Origin: Pseudofabraea citricarpa | Lineage: Eukaryota; Ascomycota; Leotiomycetes; Helotiales; Dermateaceae | Assembly (NCBI GenBank): GCA_029641185.1 | Contig: JAPWGK010000019.1 | Span: 806,001 to 870,000 of the forward strand | Direction: 5' to 3' | DNA length: 64,000 nt | Shown here: piece after piece, positions 49,001-60,896 of the stretch | How the letters are laid out: every line of letters begins with the position of its first letter | Numbering within the stretch: the first letter of the stretch is position 1 | Made by a program: the position numbers and the translations under genes | Notes under the pieces: model-generated | What the model was told of the DNA's origin: nothing | The model's database searches: none | The model's input: the letters and a program-made list of their open reading frames with translations, nothing else

Positions 49001-51197
49001 AGAAATCTCCTCGACTAGGCCGGCATCATTCAAGCGAACTCGGAAAGCAGCAGTGACAATAGCAATATCATCATCTTTCCGTTTCGCTTGTTTATATGCC
49101 TTCATAACCTCTTGTTGGTTGGCTGCTGGAATTGGGATACGGATATTTGTGATGACCGAATCGGTAGGAAGACTGGTTTTACGGTATGAGAGAAAGAATG
49201 TATCCATAGGCAATGCTATTTCACCTGCCGACAAACTTCGGGCGACTACAGTAGCACCAGCTGCAAGTAATACTGGGTTCATGTCGCTGATAGGAGATGC
49301 AGTGGCTAGGTTTCCTGCTAGAGATGCAGCATTGCGTATTTGCCTGCCTGCGAAGTACCTCAACTGTTTTCTGCAGGCTTCCAGGACAAGGCCTCTACGT
49401 CCTAGCTTTCCATACAGTGCTTTGCAAGCATATTCAAGCTCAGTCAATGGCGTGTTGGCTCCAACAATGAGCTCACTCATTGAGGCAACCTCTTCATCAG
49501 TTTCGGGTATATGCATTCCAGCAAGCTCGGCTATTTCAGACACGAAGACTGAGACAGCGAAGTGTGAGTTCTTGAAGCGAACTTCTACTTGGACTTCGCT
49601 TGCTCCGCCAACAAGTTTGACAGTCGGGTCCAAGTCTTTAATCGCCAATAACTGTTTTAGTGTGGTGGGGCAAAGCCATATCTTCTTTGAATTTCCGTAG
49701 CAGATTGGAGACTTCTGGAATTTCCATAATGATGGCGGGAAAATCAGTTCAGTAGCAGGGACATAGGGAATGAAGTTAAATTGAAGTGTTCCTTGTTTAT
49801 TTGCAGGCGGAGGAGCTTCTAGTTTGGTTTCCGTCTTCGTACCTTCACCCTCTTCTCCGGATGGGGGATCCCTAATTCTTGATTTGATGGGTTTTCCGTA
49901 ATCCGTTCCAGTGATATCGGTCTCCCCGTCGAGACTCGAGGTTGTTGCTGATGACTCTCCCGTGGAAGCTGAATCCGAAGTTGCATCTTCGGAAGATTCT
50001 CCTGTAGAGCAATTCGATGTAGATGGCTTATCTCGACAGCATCCTCCAGGTCTTCCACAGGACATAGGCGATTTCAAAATATCCTTTGGTATCACTTCCG
50101 ACCGATACGGAACATCTTTGCCATTCTTATCCACCGTCATACCGACTTGATCTTCTGAGGGTGATTCCACAAGTTTTCCCTTGAGATCTTCTATTATGAA
50201 TGTTTTCGCGGCCGCTAATATTGGTTTGTAGCCTGTACATCTACAGAGGTTTCCATCGAGATGTCCTTCAAGCTCGATATCATTCTCGGAAAGGTTGAAC
50301 ACCTTTGTTACTGGATCATAAGAGTTTCTGATCAGGGCATATAAGGACATCACAATTCCGGGCGTGCAGAAACCACATCTATGGTGAAAAGTGTTAGTCA
50401 GGATTTGTATGAGAGATGAATCAAATGGCCACAATAAATCAAATCAGTGGTTTATCAAAGTCAGTAACTTCATGGAGTTTCTGAGTAAATCCAATCAAAA
50501 TTAAACAGTCTTAAAAGAAAGTACCTTCCGGATGATACTAAGTCGCCTAGATTTGATAATTTCCAACCAAAAATGGTAGTGTATCAAAAGTAGGGTTGAA
50601 GCTGTGGCACTAGTCCACTCGATATGGAACTCCACTAAGAGTCAATGCGGATTTATCCAAATCGAATTTTCAAGCAGTATCTTAAGCAGGACTGGCTGAG
50701 TTTTGCAAATCAAAAGTCAACTAAACTTGACTTACTGTGACCCGTGCAATTTTGCAATTCGTTCTTGCAGAGGATGTGGGTTGTCTACATTACCCAATCC
50801 CTCAACAGTAATCAAATGCTTTCCAACAACTGCTCATTGTCAGAGGTGGCTTGCATACTTCTGGTCGGGACTTCTCACCTCCAATCAAGGGAAACAAGCA
50901 AGCATTAACCGCTATGTGTTTTATTCGGCCCTTGTTTCTGGTATCAACAGTCTGAAGAACTACGGTGCAAGCTCCGCAACCACCTTCGCCACAGCCCAAC
51001 TTGGTACCCTTCAACCCGTGCTGAGATCTGATGAAGTCCAGTAATGTCCATTCAGGATTCGGGTTGGGCAGTTCCACTTTGGTGCCATTCAGAAAGAAGT
51101 GAAGAGTGGACTCTGTGAACTCAGACTCAATCAAGGTCTGAAGCTTCTCGAAGACCGATGGCACTGCCGGTCGACGGGGTGTGAATGGGAGAGCCAT
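46091..51197 (-). CDS. hxnS: Xanthine-dehydrogenase-family molybdenum hydroxylase, candidate nicotinate hydroxylase
   Basis: Seven exons (50879-51197, 50736-50829, 48069-50378, 47659-48018, 47097-47557, 46684-47042, 46091-46627) give 1479 residues. The order is an N-terminal 2Fe-2S domain (Cys at 69, 74, 77, 100), a second 2Fe-2S domain (QCGFCTPG), an FAD domain, then the Mo-pterin domains. Residues matching bovine XDH Glu802 (GGKE), Arg880 (VMDR), Phe914 (FRGFGG), Phe1009 and Glu1261 (TGEPPLF) are present; the Thr1010 position is not Thr. A Ser/Gly/Glu-rich linker after the Fe-S domains makes it longer than usual. Neighbours of the hxn type favour nicotinate hydroxylase over purine hydroxylase HxA, but sequence alone does not decide. 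Intron 5 has a GC donor and intron 2 is 357 nt. ATG at 51197. Confidence 0.9.
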
Positions 51198-51913
51198 GGT
51201 CAGTATGGTTGGGGATGTTTCCTGTGGAATAGTTGAGGAATCGAACACGGTTGTCCCGCACTGTCAGCTCTAAGATCCAAGTCACATGCGCCAAGAGATG
51301 GAGATGTGCAGTAGATACAGTCGAGGTGGCTTGCAGATGTGAAAGAAAGACGATAAAGTTCAGTCGATTGCCTCGAAATGCCTTCTGGTTGTGTGCAAAA
51401 GAATCATGTCAAGGAGCTGCTGAGTTCAGTGACATTGCCACATGAAGTTGCAGACGTTAATCAATCGACAACCTATCAAAAATGGGGAATTGGAATTCAT
51501 GTCGGGAGTAACGATAGAGAGAAAGAGACGACGATGCTTATCAACGCGGAAGACAGGGGGTGTCAGTAGCCACCGACTAGCCACCAACTAGCGGCACATC
51601 CTCCACCCTTGGCATTGCAGGGGTTGGTCTGGTGATTCTTCGGCGGTGAAAGACGTTCCTGAGCATTTGCCGGCCATTCAGACTTTCTTGGAGGTAGTGG
51701 GGGTGGAGTGGTGGAGGGGTAGATGTGTGCCATACCTACTTGACATTTTTCTTTGCTTTATCAGCATCACGACATCCAGCAACGTGTCTCTTTCAGTTCC
51801 CTCAACTTCGAAACAGCTCTCGATTCACTCACTTGACTCACTTGAACATCGCCAGCATCACTCTTCAGCCCTCAGCCATCAGACCCCTTGATCCGTCGTT
51901 TTACAGCACAATC
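51198..51913. promoter_or_regulatory. Divergent promoter region, hxnS / hxnT
   Basis: 716 bp between start codons. HGATAR-type GATA-factor sites occur at about 51351, 51473 (reverse), 51512, 51538 (reverse) and 51758 (reverse). Roughly two would be expected by chance, so this is only a mild excess that would fit nitrogen-metabolite control. No gene inside. Confidence 0.4.
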
Positions 51914-53229
51914 ATGCCTTCCAGAATATCCCCAGCAGGCTTCAAGCCTTTGGATGATACCACTCTGTTCAAGAGCCTCAAGCTTGGTGCTCTCCAACTG
52001 CAACACCGAATTGTAATGGCCCCGTTGACTCGCATGCGGGGGGTGAAGGAATCCGAAGGCGTCTTTGCCCCAGGAGACTTGAATGTCGAATATTATTCAC
52101 AGAGAGCAACAAAGGGCGGTCTCATTTTGACTGAGGCGTGCCCAATAAGCCGTCTGGTAAGCTCCGGTGTGTTGTGTTCAGGAGAAAGTGCTAACTGGTT
52201 GTAGGCTTGTGGATACCCAGGAGTTCCGGGACTCTTTACACCTGGCCAGATTTCGGGCTGGAAGCGTGTGACAGATGCCGTTCACGCCAAGGGAGGCTTC
52301 ATTTATTGCCAACTCTGGCATGTTGGACGTGCCACTGTTCCTTCTCTGCTTGGCGGCGAGCCATGTGTGAGTGCAAGCAGCATTCCTTTGGAAGGAAATG
52401 CTTTGGATGGAAGCGTCTACGCCACTACACCACCAAAGGCACTGTCGGTTGAGGAAATTGCTGAGCTCGTAAAAGAGTTCGCGGCTGCAGGAAAGAGAGC
52501 TCTGGAAGCTGGCTTTGACGGTGTGGAGATCCACGGGTAAGTCACCGCCAGCACGTTAGAAGGGTTGACGCTAATAGCAGCAGCGCAAATGGTTATCTCC
52601 TTGACCAATTCCTCCACGACAACTCGAACGTCCGAACTGATGCATACGGAGGATCGATTGAGAATAGATCTCGCTTCCCATTGGAAGTCATCAAGGCAGT
52701 GACGGAGGCAGTTGGTGCAGAAAGAACCGGCATCAGATTGTCGCCGTACAACTACTTCCAGGACACCAAAGACTCCAACCCCAACGCTCACTGGGCATAT
52801 CTTTGCCAACAGATTTCCGAACTTCCCAAGGAGAATCGTCTCTCCTACGTGCATATGGTCGAGCCAAGATTTGACGAGGTCTTGAGTGAAGAGGCTAAGA
52901 TTGAATCACTCAAAACCTTGACCAAGTCTGCTGCGGAAGCACAGTCTCTTGTGCCATTCCGACAAATTCTCCAAAAAGGAGATGTCAAGTTTTTGGCTGC
53001 GGGAGCCTTCAACCGCGACAACGCTGCACCAAAGCTTGACTCTGGTGATGCTGATGCTGTTGTGATGGGCCGGTGGTTTATTGCCAACCCAGACCTGCCA
53101 ACAAGACTGGCCGAGGGTCTGCCACTGAACCCTTATGACCGCAACAGCTTCTATGGTGCCGACCCACCAACCAAGGGATATGTTGATTACCCATTTTACG
53201 AGGCTAAGTCCGTCGAGGCTGCTGCTTAG
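51914..53229 (+). CDS. hxnT: Old Yellow Enzyme-type NADH:flavin oxidoreductase
   Basis: Three exons, 51914-52156, 52205-52536 and 52584-53229, give 406 residues. FMN-dependent TIM barrel: MAPLTRMR near the N-terminus, QLWHVGRAT, the active-site pair in EIHGANGYLLDQF, and the RTDAYGGSIENR phosphate region. The acceptor of intron 2 lies in the tandem TAGCAGCAG; only use of the last AG yields the canonical HGAN, while earlier choices insert Ser residues beside the active site. In the Aspergillus hxn cluster the corresponding enzyme takes part in nicotinate-derivative reduction. It starts back-to-back with the molybdenum hydroxylase, so joint control is likely. Confidence 0.9.
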
Positions 53230-53642
53230 ATTATTGTTGTCTCTTTCGGCGCTGTTCTGCATTGACGGGCTGAGGTCCGGGGGGAAAGAGGCACTCCAGA
53301 ATATTGTACATAGAAACCACTTGCATCGCGCTTAGATTCTGATATACAGGGTATAGGGATGGGTTAATTGAAACGCATTTTAAAAGACGTCCAGATATAT
53401 TTAAGCTGTGAATCCACGGCCAACCACCCCAGCCCCACGATTAAGGGTCCGGTCACGTGTGACACTAGTACGCCCCACTGATAAGAGATGCTTCTACCCC
53501 ACTCTTCACTACATAGAGACGCCGCAACCCAGATCTAACTTACAATTGAGAGCTTTTGATTGATGCTGTTTGAGAAAGTCTCGCATTGGTTTTTATGAAC
53601 CGACTTCATTATTTGCTATAGACGACTGTGAGACCTTCCACG
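53230..53642. promoter_or_regulatory. Intergenic, upstream of hxnR
   Basis: 413 bp between two plus-strand genes, with no open frame of note. Presumed terminator of hxnT and promoter of hxnR. Confidence 0.4.
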
Positions 53643-56600
53643 ATGGCCACTACCCAAAGCCAAAGTCAGAATGGAGCATCATCCAGCTTACCGACGACTT
53701 CCAGAGGCACTGCAAAGAAGTATATTTGCACCCACGAGAATTGCAATAAGGCCTTCACGAGATCAGACCATCTTCAACGACATTCGTTGAACCATGGACC
53801 AGGTAAGAGCACTTGTCCTCGGTGCTCAGTGCATTTCACCAGGCCAGACTTACTTGGTAAGTGAAAGCACCCACTTCGCTATCTTACCACAACTGAAATG
53901 TAAATCGATTAGACAGGCATATGGCACGTCATAAGCAAAAGGACGATGAAGCTGGAGGTGAGGGATTAGGAGTAATGGAGACTCGCAAAAGGATGTGGCG
54001 AGATGCGGATGGTAATATAGTCAGCAAGCGGCCAACACTACCAAACAGCCATTCAACAATTTCCCAGCAAAAGAATACTTTGCCTGAGAACAACAATGAC
54101 ATGAACTCTAACAATTCGTACGAATTACAACAACCAATGGAGCCCTTGTCTCCCCCGAGGTCCTTGTTGAGTTCCGATTCGGGACGAATTCCGCCTCAAA
54201 TGCCCATGGTCGCAATGCCAGAAGAGAGATGGTCGAACGATCCACTGCCCAATTTCAGGAATGACGCTCCTGAAATGTGCGAATTCCTAGCAAATTCATC
54301 TTGGGGTTCTCAGCCATCACAAACGTCTATGGCCATGGGGGGAATCCCGTATGATGATATGTTCAATCCAGATACCGGTATGTTTCTATAAGCCAATTCA
54401 TCAGGCCCTTACTAACAAAGAGGCAGCGAGTTCTTTTAATATGCCATTCACAACTATGAATAATTATAATTGGTTGTTTGATGTTGAGAGCCTTGGCCAA
54501 GATTCTATGCAAAATCGAGCCTACCAACAAGCACAACTCCCCAAACCGTATGCAACAAACACCAATGGGACCTTCAGCAATCAATATCGACAGCCACTAA
54601 CTCAAGAGATGCTTGCAAATAGTGGCTTGTCAGTTTCGATGCAAAATAACACTTTCCCAGATCCGACTCAGGCTATGCCAATCCCAATATCTACTGAGAG
54701 GTATCATGGACAATCGCCACAAGGATCCATGGTTGGAAGTTCTACTGTTGCAAGTACACATGCCCAATCACCGGATGACAACTCATCTCCGGGTAATTTC
54801 TCAGGGCCATATTGTCCAACCAATACATCTCAAACATCAGTATCCGAATATCAGCAACCGCGAATGCAGAACAGTCAAAACAGATCAGAATCGATAGCTG
54901 GCATAGATCTACTCCAAGCCTTCAGACCAACTTCACGTGCAAGAAGTCTTCCAACTGTTGATGAGATATCAAGGAATCAAATCTTGGATTTGATCGTGCA
55001 AGCTGGACCTCGAACACCAGAAGGAGCTCTTATTACTCGTGAGCATCCTCTGCTTTCGCTTTCGGCACTTCAGAATTACTGTGATCTGTTCTTCTGCCGT
55101 TTCAACGTATGCTATCCTCTTCTGCATCAGGCAACCTTTGAGCCATCTCAGGTAGAGACATTACTCCTGATCTCGGTCTTGTTACTTGGTGCTACCTATG
55201 GTGATAAAGCTGGTCATCGCTTGGCTGTTTGTATACATGACGTTTTGAGGGCTCAGATATTCCAAAGTGCTGCTTTTAGAGCACAGCCGGAACTTTGGAT
55301 GCTACAGACGATTTTGCTTGTGGAATGTTTTGGGAAATCAAGAGCAGGTCAGACGCAACATGATATGGCACATTTATTCCATGGTTTACTAATCAAGTAA
55401 GTGGTTAAAGATTATTGTGCTGAGGTCTGTACTGATAGAATAATCACAGCTTGATCCGGCGGAGTGATTGTCAAACTGTTCGCCAACCAAACTTTGAAGA
55501 CGGAACGGGTGACTTGGACTCGAATTGGCGAAAGTTTGTAGATGTCGAACAGAGAAAGAGGTACGCCGCTCTGACCGAGTATTTTGATATAACTTCTAAC
55601 TTACCTAGACTTGCCCTTCTTTGTTTCCTTTGGGATACCCAACATGCTGTTCTGTTCTCACAATCACTCTGCATGTCAGCATTCGAACTTAGAATATCAC
55701 TCCCATGCAACCCAACAACATGGGAAGCCGATTCAGCCGAGGAATGGTTCAAGAATTACAAGAAGGATCAGGAAATACTTTTCCTAACAGTTTTGAAAGA
55801 ATACGTAGCACTAGCTTCGACTTCTCCGCCTGCTCATCTAAATGCGTTGTCGCGATTATTAATTCTTCATGGTCTGATGTCAATATCATGGGATATGAAG
55901 CGCAGAGATCAAACGGCACTAGGTAGGATGCATCTTATTAATTTACAGCCTCAAGCTAATTAACATATCAGGATTCTCCGGTCAGACAGCAACAGATCGC
56001 CACACACGTCTCGCTCAATCATACGACGCATGGAAGGCCGACTTCGACACGTACTGCATGAGCATGACCATGTCGCTTAAAGACAACGCAGCGCTGAAGA
56101 GCGAATTCACACGCTTCAGCACGGCCACTACAGCCATCTACCACGCAGCCCACATCATCCTGAACGTCGAGATCCTCGACCTACAAATCTACGCCGGCGC
56201 ACGCCATATCATCGGCCGGCCCGTAACGCGAGCCGACTACGACCGGTCGCGGCGGATCCTCAAGCAATGGGCCAAACCGAGCGGCAGCGGGTCGGCCGCC
56301 GCCGCAGTGAAAGCCTCCTGGCATGCGGCGCACCTCCTGCGTGACGGCATCATGAGCCTCGATAACTGGGACGTCAATGATGTATTCCACTACCCATGGT
56401 GTCTGTATCTGGCGACGCTGACGCTGTGGGGGTTCCACTTCGCCGGCAGCGACAAGACGGACCTGGAGAACTCTGGAGGCGCCGATGGCATGGGCATCCA
56501 GCATGATGATATCGTGTGGGATGCGCAGGCCGAGATGAACGCGCTGGTTAGTGGCATGACGAGCGTGACGCCCGAGGGGTTGTGGAGGATGGTCGGGAAG

Positions 56601-56741
56601 TATCAGACGAGTGGCTTGACGGCTGTCATGGCGAAGCATCTCAGTAGTGTACGCTGGGCCGTCGTGCACGAGGGCATGAAGGTCTTGAGGGGCTTGGTTC
56701 CCGAGAGGAGTATTAATGAGTACGAGAGTCTGTTGAGGTGA
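53643..56741 (+). CDS. hxnR: C2H2 zinc-finger / fungal-specific transcription factor
   Basis: Five exons (53643-53856, 53913-54377, 54421-55396, 55450-55922, 55972-56741) give 965 residues. Two C2H2 fingers lie at about residues 25-75: the first is C-x4-C-x12-H-x3-H, and the second, C-x2-C-x12-H-x3-H, is interrupted by intron 1. A long Gln/Ser/Pro/Asn-rich middle follows. From about residue 430 comes the fungal transcription-factor domain: LQNYCDLFFCRFNVCYPLLHQATF, then LLISVLLLGATYGD. The architecture matches HxnR, the pathway-specific activator of nicotinate use in Aspergillus, and the position between candidate pathway genes supports that. Intron 2 is only 43 nt. The last exon is distinctly GC-richer than the rest. 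Confidence 0.88.
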
Positions 56742-57069
56742 GATGGGCATGGGAGGAGCCGAGGCTTGTAGTATTGTACGGGGGTAATCGAGCTTAGATT
56801 ACCTAGAGACACCTCTTCTGTCGTTTTGTATATAGGAGGAGATATATAAATACAGGTAGATTTGGTATGATTTAAACCTTACTACCTATCATACAGAGAA
56901 TTGGAAACAAGCGATTATTATATTTAGTCATCATTTTCTATCTTCAATCATATAGGCATTCATATATCAGTACTCATAACAGTTGAACGCTCGATTAACA
57001 ACAGCAGCGATTCGCTCAGTCTAACATATACAAAAAGTAATCAACGTCTCATCTCATATACATCTTCCC
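56742..57069. other. Intergenic between convergent genes
   Basis: 328 bp of AT-rich 3' flank between hxnR (+) and hxnX (-). No gene. Confidence 0.5.
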
Positions 57070-58684
57070 TTACAACCTCGACTGCACCTTCTCCCCGCCA
57101 GTCCCAGCCACAGCCGACGGCCAAAACTTATCCACCTCCTCCTCACAGCACCAGCCCAAAAGACCATCCGCAAAGCTGCCATCCTTCCAAGCGAGGGCAT
57201 CGCCCTCCTCTCCGGCCCTCATGACGCGATCCCTCTCCTGCTGATCGGGGCCATCGTGCAGATGATAGAGGTACTGCTGGCGATTGCCCCTCTGGACGAC
57301 CATGTCGGTGCGCGGCGCGCGGATCTGCTGGTAGATGGCCAGGAGCTCGCTCTTGCTCTGCGTCGTGCGTCGCGAGAACAGCTCGCCCAGCACGGCGCCG
57401 TCCTCGAGCGACATGCCCGCCCCGCTCGCGAGGTACGGCAGCGTCGCGTGCACGGCGTCGCCGAGCATCGTGATCGTCCCGGAGCTGTGCGACCATGAGG
57501 CCATCCCGGGGCGGATGCACAGGCGCCATTTGTAGACGGACTCGCAGAGGGCGAGGAGTTTGGGGATCCTGTTTTGAGAAGTGTTGCTGTGAGCTTCTCT
57601 TCTTCTCTTCTTCTTTTCTTCTTTTTCTATTTTCTTGTTTGTTTGGTGGTGATAGTTGAAAGGTCGAGAAGAAAGATGTTTGCTTACCTTGGATCCCAGT
57701 CTTTGTATAATGCTCGCATCTCCTCGACGTTCCCTGCCAGGGTATTTGCTCCTGCTGGCATGTCGTCCGGTACCAACAGAACCATATTGAATAGTTCACC
57801 ACCTCGCAGGACATAATTGACTATTTCCCCGTCTGATCAGCTGAAAATTCTTTGCTCTTGTCATGCGAGATTATATATAAAAAAAAGGAAATATACCAGC
57901 ATGAGCATCAGGTCCCAGCCAATAATTGACCTGGGGATTCGTAACCAGAGTCGCCAACTCAGGATCCTTCAACATGTCCTTCGTTGACAGCAGTAACCTG
58001 TACGCGAGATCTCCCGTCAGAACAGGCGGGTCTTCATGTCCCAGCAGAATCTCTCTGAGGTGCGAGTTAATCCCATCAGCACCGACGACCAGATCCGCAA
58101 CATGACGCTCTCCATTCTGCAAGACGACAGTGGCCGTACTCTTGTCTTCGTCCGCCTTGACATCCGTGACTCTCGCATTGACTTTGATCTTCGCGCCGAG
58201 CTGGACAGCGCGCTCCACGAGGCAGTTGTGCAGGTTCGCGCGGTGGAAGTCCCAGTAGAAGGTGCCTGGATACTTGGCGGCCGACGCGGCGAAGTCCATG
58301 GACGAGATGACATTCCCCTTCCAGCCCAGCATGTTCACCTGCTTGGGCTTCGTCGCGTACTGGTCCAGCATGTCGGCCATCCCCCAGCTCTGCAGCACTC
58401 GACTGCTGTTCGGCAGGATCTGGATTCCGGCACCTACTTCGGCGATCTCTGAGGCGGCTTCGAAGACTTCCACGTCGTGCCCTGCCAGGAGGAGTGCGAT
58501 TGCTGCTCCCAGCCCCCCTAAGCCCGCGCCCACTACGATGATCTGCCGTTTTTGCTTCGCATCAGCCGCGAGAACTCATCGTGCTCATCGAGTGAGTCGT
58601 TCTGCTTCTGGGAGAGAGGTTACCAACCTTAATTTTCGAAGCTGCATCTCGCTGCATCTTCTGCTTCACCACTATCGGAGGCAT
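57070..58684 (-). CDS. hxnX: FAD-dependent aromatic monooxygenase
   Basis: Four exons (58628-58684, 57897-58542, 57688-57820, 57070-57568) give 444 residues. Class A flavoprotein hydroxylase: the dinucleotide-binding GAGLGGLGAAI follows exon 1 directly, VEVFEAA ends the first Rossmann unit, DLVVGADGINSHLR is the DG motif, and LGDAVHATLPYLASGAGM is the GD motif that binds FAD ribityl. This is the salicylate- or 6-hydroxynicotinate-hydroxylase type. In the hxn pathway the matching enzyme HxnX oxidises a hydroxylated pyridine ring. No signal peptide. The last C-terminal residues do not form an obvious peroxisomal SKL. Divergent from the dioxygenase gene. Confidence 0.9.
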
Positions 58685-59603
58685 GTTTGCAGAGATGTTA
58701 TTTCAGGCGTCTTCAAGGGAAAGGATTGGTTCGAGATACGACACTGAGAGATGCGAGAAACTTCTTTGGCAGAGCAGCTTCGCTCACTCACTCACTCACT
58801 CTCGCCGCCAGCCTTTTACATGAGGCTACCTCGAAACCGAATCAAGCCGTGAGGGACCAGGCTGACAGAAGTGGAGTGAGTCTCGACTTGGAAGGAATAG
58901 GCGTCACAGGTACCGTACGACTCGAACTGGCCATGTACATGTATATCGCCGAGCCCAGTATGAGGCGATGGCATGACGTGAAGCTGTCGATGAATGACCG
59001 ATAAGAGATCCCGTCGATGTGCGCCGGACAGCTATCTACGAGCCATCAGGAGGACAAGGGTGATGGAATCGACAGGGAACAATGCATTGCTTGTTGTCGT
59101 GCAGGTTGCAGCAGCAGTGGGGTGCCCCTCTGCGTATTCCGTACACCTCATAACCTCCACCAAAGTCAAAAGTGCAGAGCGGCAAGTGACGAGCTGGACA
59201 CTCGAAAACGGACTCGTCTCCTCGCTAAAACTCGATGAGCACATCCGTCTCCGTCCTCCACTCTTGACTCCTCCTCCTCCTCCACTCTTCTAAGCGGCGA
59301 ACTCTACATGGTGCATTGTTCAGATCCCCGCAATCCGGGAAGGGAAGAGCAAGTCCAGGGTTCACGATCCGGCCCCGGCACCGGCGAGCATTTTGGCTTC
59401 TTCCCCACTGCTATAGTACAGAACGGCATACATGCGTGCATCATCAGTCCACCATTATCTTATCGCCATGTCAAAAAATATTGAGCTTCACCCAGCAGTT
59501 CAGAGATTCGTTGTAAATAACGAGGAATCATTGCAATCGCTGCACATTGCATAAACAAACCTACCCAGAAAGAATAATCTTGTCGAGAATAGCCCATTTC
59601 AAT
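58685..59603. promoter_or_regulatory. Divergent promoter region, hxnX / hxnY
   Basis: 919 bp between start codons, with no believable gene. A short CACT-rich run lies at 58785-58803. Confidence 0.4.
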
Positions 59604-60896
59604 ATGCCCGCTGCCGCACCACCCATCTTGGACTTCTCGCGTGAGTGCTGTCGGCAGATATAAAACTACCTTCACTGATAAACATGTAGCTTTCTACGGA
59701 AGCGACCAGAAGGCCAAAGCTCAGCTGGTCGAGGATGTCAAGAAATGCTGTCTGCACAATGGCTTCTTCCAGATAGTCGGGCACCAAGTACCGGCGGAGC
59801 TGCAGCAGAAGACGATAAAATGCGTCAAGGACTTCTTCGCATTATCGCAGGAGGACAAGGATAAAGTGCACAAAGGTAACAATGCCATCGCGAACAACCT
59901 TTGAACTCTTCATGATTCTGATTTTATCTTTTTGTTTTTGGCAGATCAGAATACGTGGAATAGGGGCTACGAGAAACTGCGATCGCAGATCCTGGAAGAG
60001 GGCACGACGCCCGATCTCAAAGAGGGCTTCTACGTCGGCGAGGAGATCTCCAAGTCGCACCCGTACTTCGTCAACAAGAAGCTGAACAGCGGGCCCAACG
60101 TGTGGCCCGTGGGGCTGGACAACGTCGAGGAATTCCAGGAGACGTCTATGGCCTACTACAAGGCCATGCATGCGCTCGCTAGAGACGTGTTGGTTGTCCT
60201 CGCGCAGACGCTCAGCCTGGGAGAGGATTACTTCAACGACTTCACGACTGATGCCGTGGCGACGCTTCGGTATCTGCACTATCCCCCGCAGCCTAGTGAT
60301 TCTGACGAGAAGCTCTCCAGGGGCATTGGTGCACATACGGATTTCGGATCCGTCACGCTGCTGATGCAGGATGAAGTGGATGGGCTACAGGTGTGGGAAA
60401 AGGAGACGAGCGAGTGGTTAGATGTAAGTGAGGCGTGGCATCGGAGAGGGGATTTAAATACTCATCATCAGCAGGTCGTGCCAACGAAAGGCGCATACGT
60501 CGTAAACCTCGGCAACATGTTCATGCGCTGGTTCGTGACCCCAACCCATCTCCTTTTTTTCTTCTTCTTCTTTTTCTTTCGCATCGTTCTTTCTCTCTAA
60601 TGGGACTCTGTTTTCGCAGGTCTAACGACAAATATATTTCTAACCTGCACCGCGTCATCAACAAATCCGGCAAGGAGCGCTACTCGATCCCCTTCTTCTA
60701 CAGCGGCAACCCGGACTACGTGATCGACTGCCTGCCGAACTGCAGGAGTGAAGGGGAGCCCGCTAAATACCCGCCCATCACGGTCGAGGGCGCCGTGGGC
60801 GGCTCGTACAAGGAGAGCTATGGGAGAGCAGAGGCGTTTAAGAAGGCGGGCGTGCAGAACCCTGTCCCGTTTGCTGCGCAGCCCGTCGCTGTTTAG
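59604..60896 (+). CDS. hxnY: 2-oxoglutarate/Fe(II)-dependent dioxygenase
   Basis: Five exons (59604-59640, 59690-59875, 59945-60423, 60475-60530, 60620-60896) give 344 residues. It is of the isopenicillin-N-synthase-like type, with an N-terminal non-haem dioxygenase region (CCLHNGFFQIVGH) and a C-terminal double-stranded beta-helix. The iron ligands are H205 and D207 in HTDFGS and about H263 in NLHRV; the 2-oxoglutarate-binding Arg-x-Ser is in RYSIPFF. In the Aspergillus hxn cluster HxnY is the corresponding oxygenase, acting within the nicotinate pathway. The last intron carries a long pyrimidine tract. Intron 4 ends in CAGCAG, another tandem acceptor, here adding at most one Gln. Confidence 0.9.

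Noticed and set aside
49053..49700. 215-codon open frame antisense to the molybdenum hydroxylase
   Set aside because: It lies wholly inside the FAD-domain exon on the other strand and has no family resemblance; a shadow of the real gene.
52537..52580. First acceptor choice for intron 2 of the Old Yellow Enzyme gene
   Set aside because: It keeps frame but inserts a Ser into the conserved HGAN active-site motif; the acceptor three bases later fits the family.
57143..57814. 223-codon minus-strand open frame overlapping hxnX
   Set aside because: Different frame running through the 119-nt intron; the spliced model carries the flavoprotein motifs instead.
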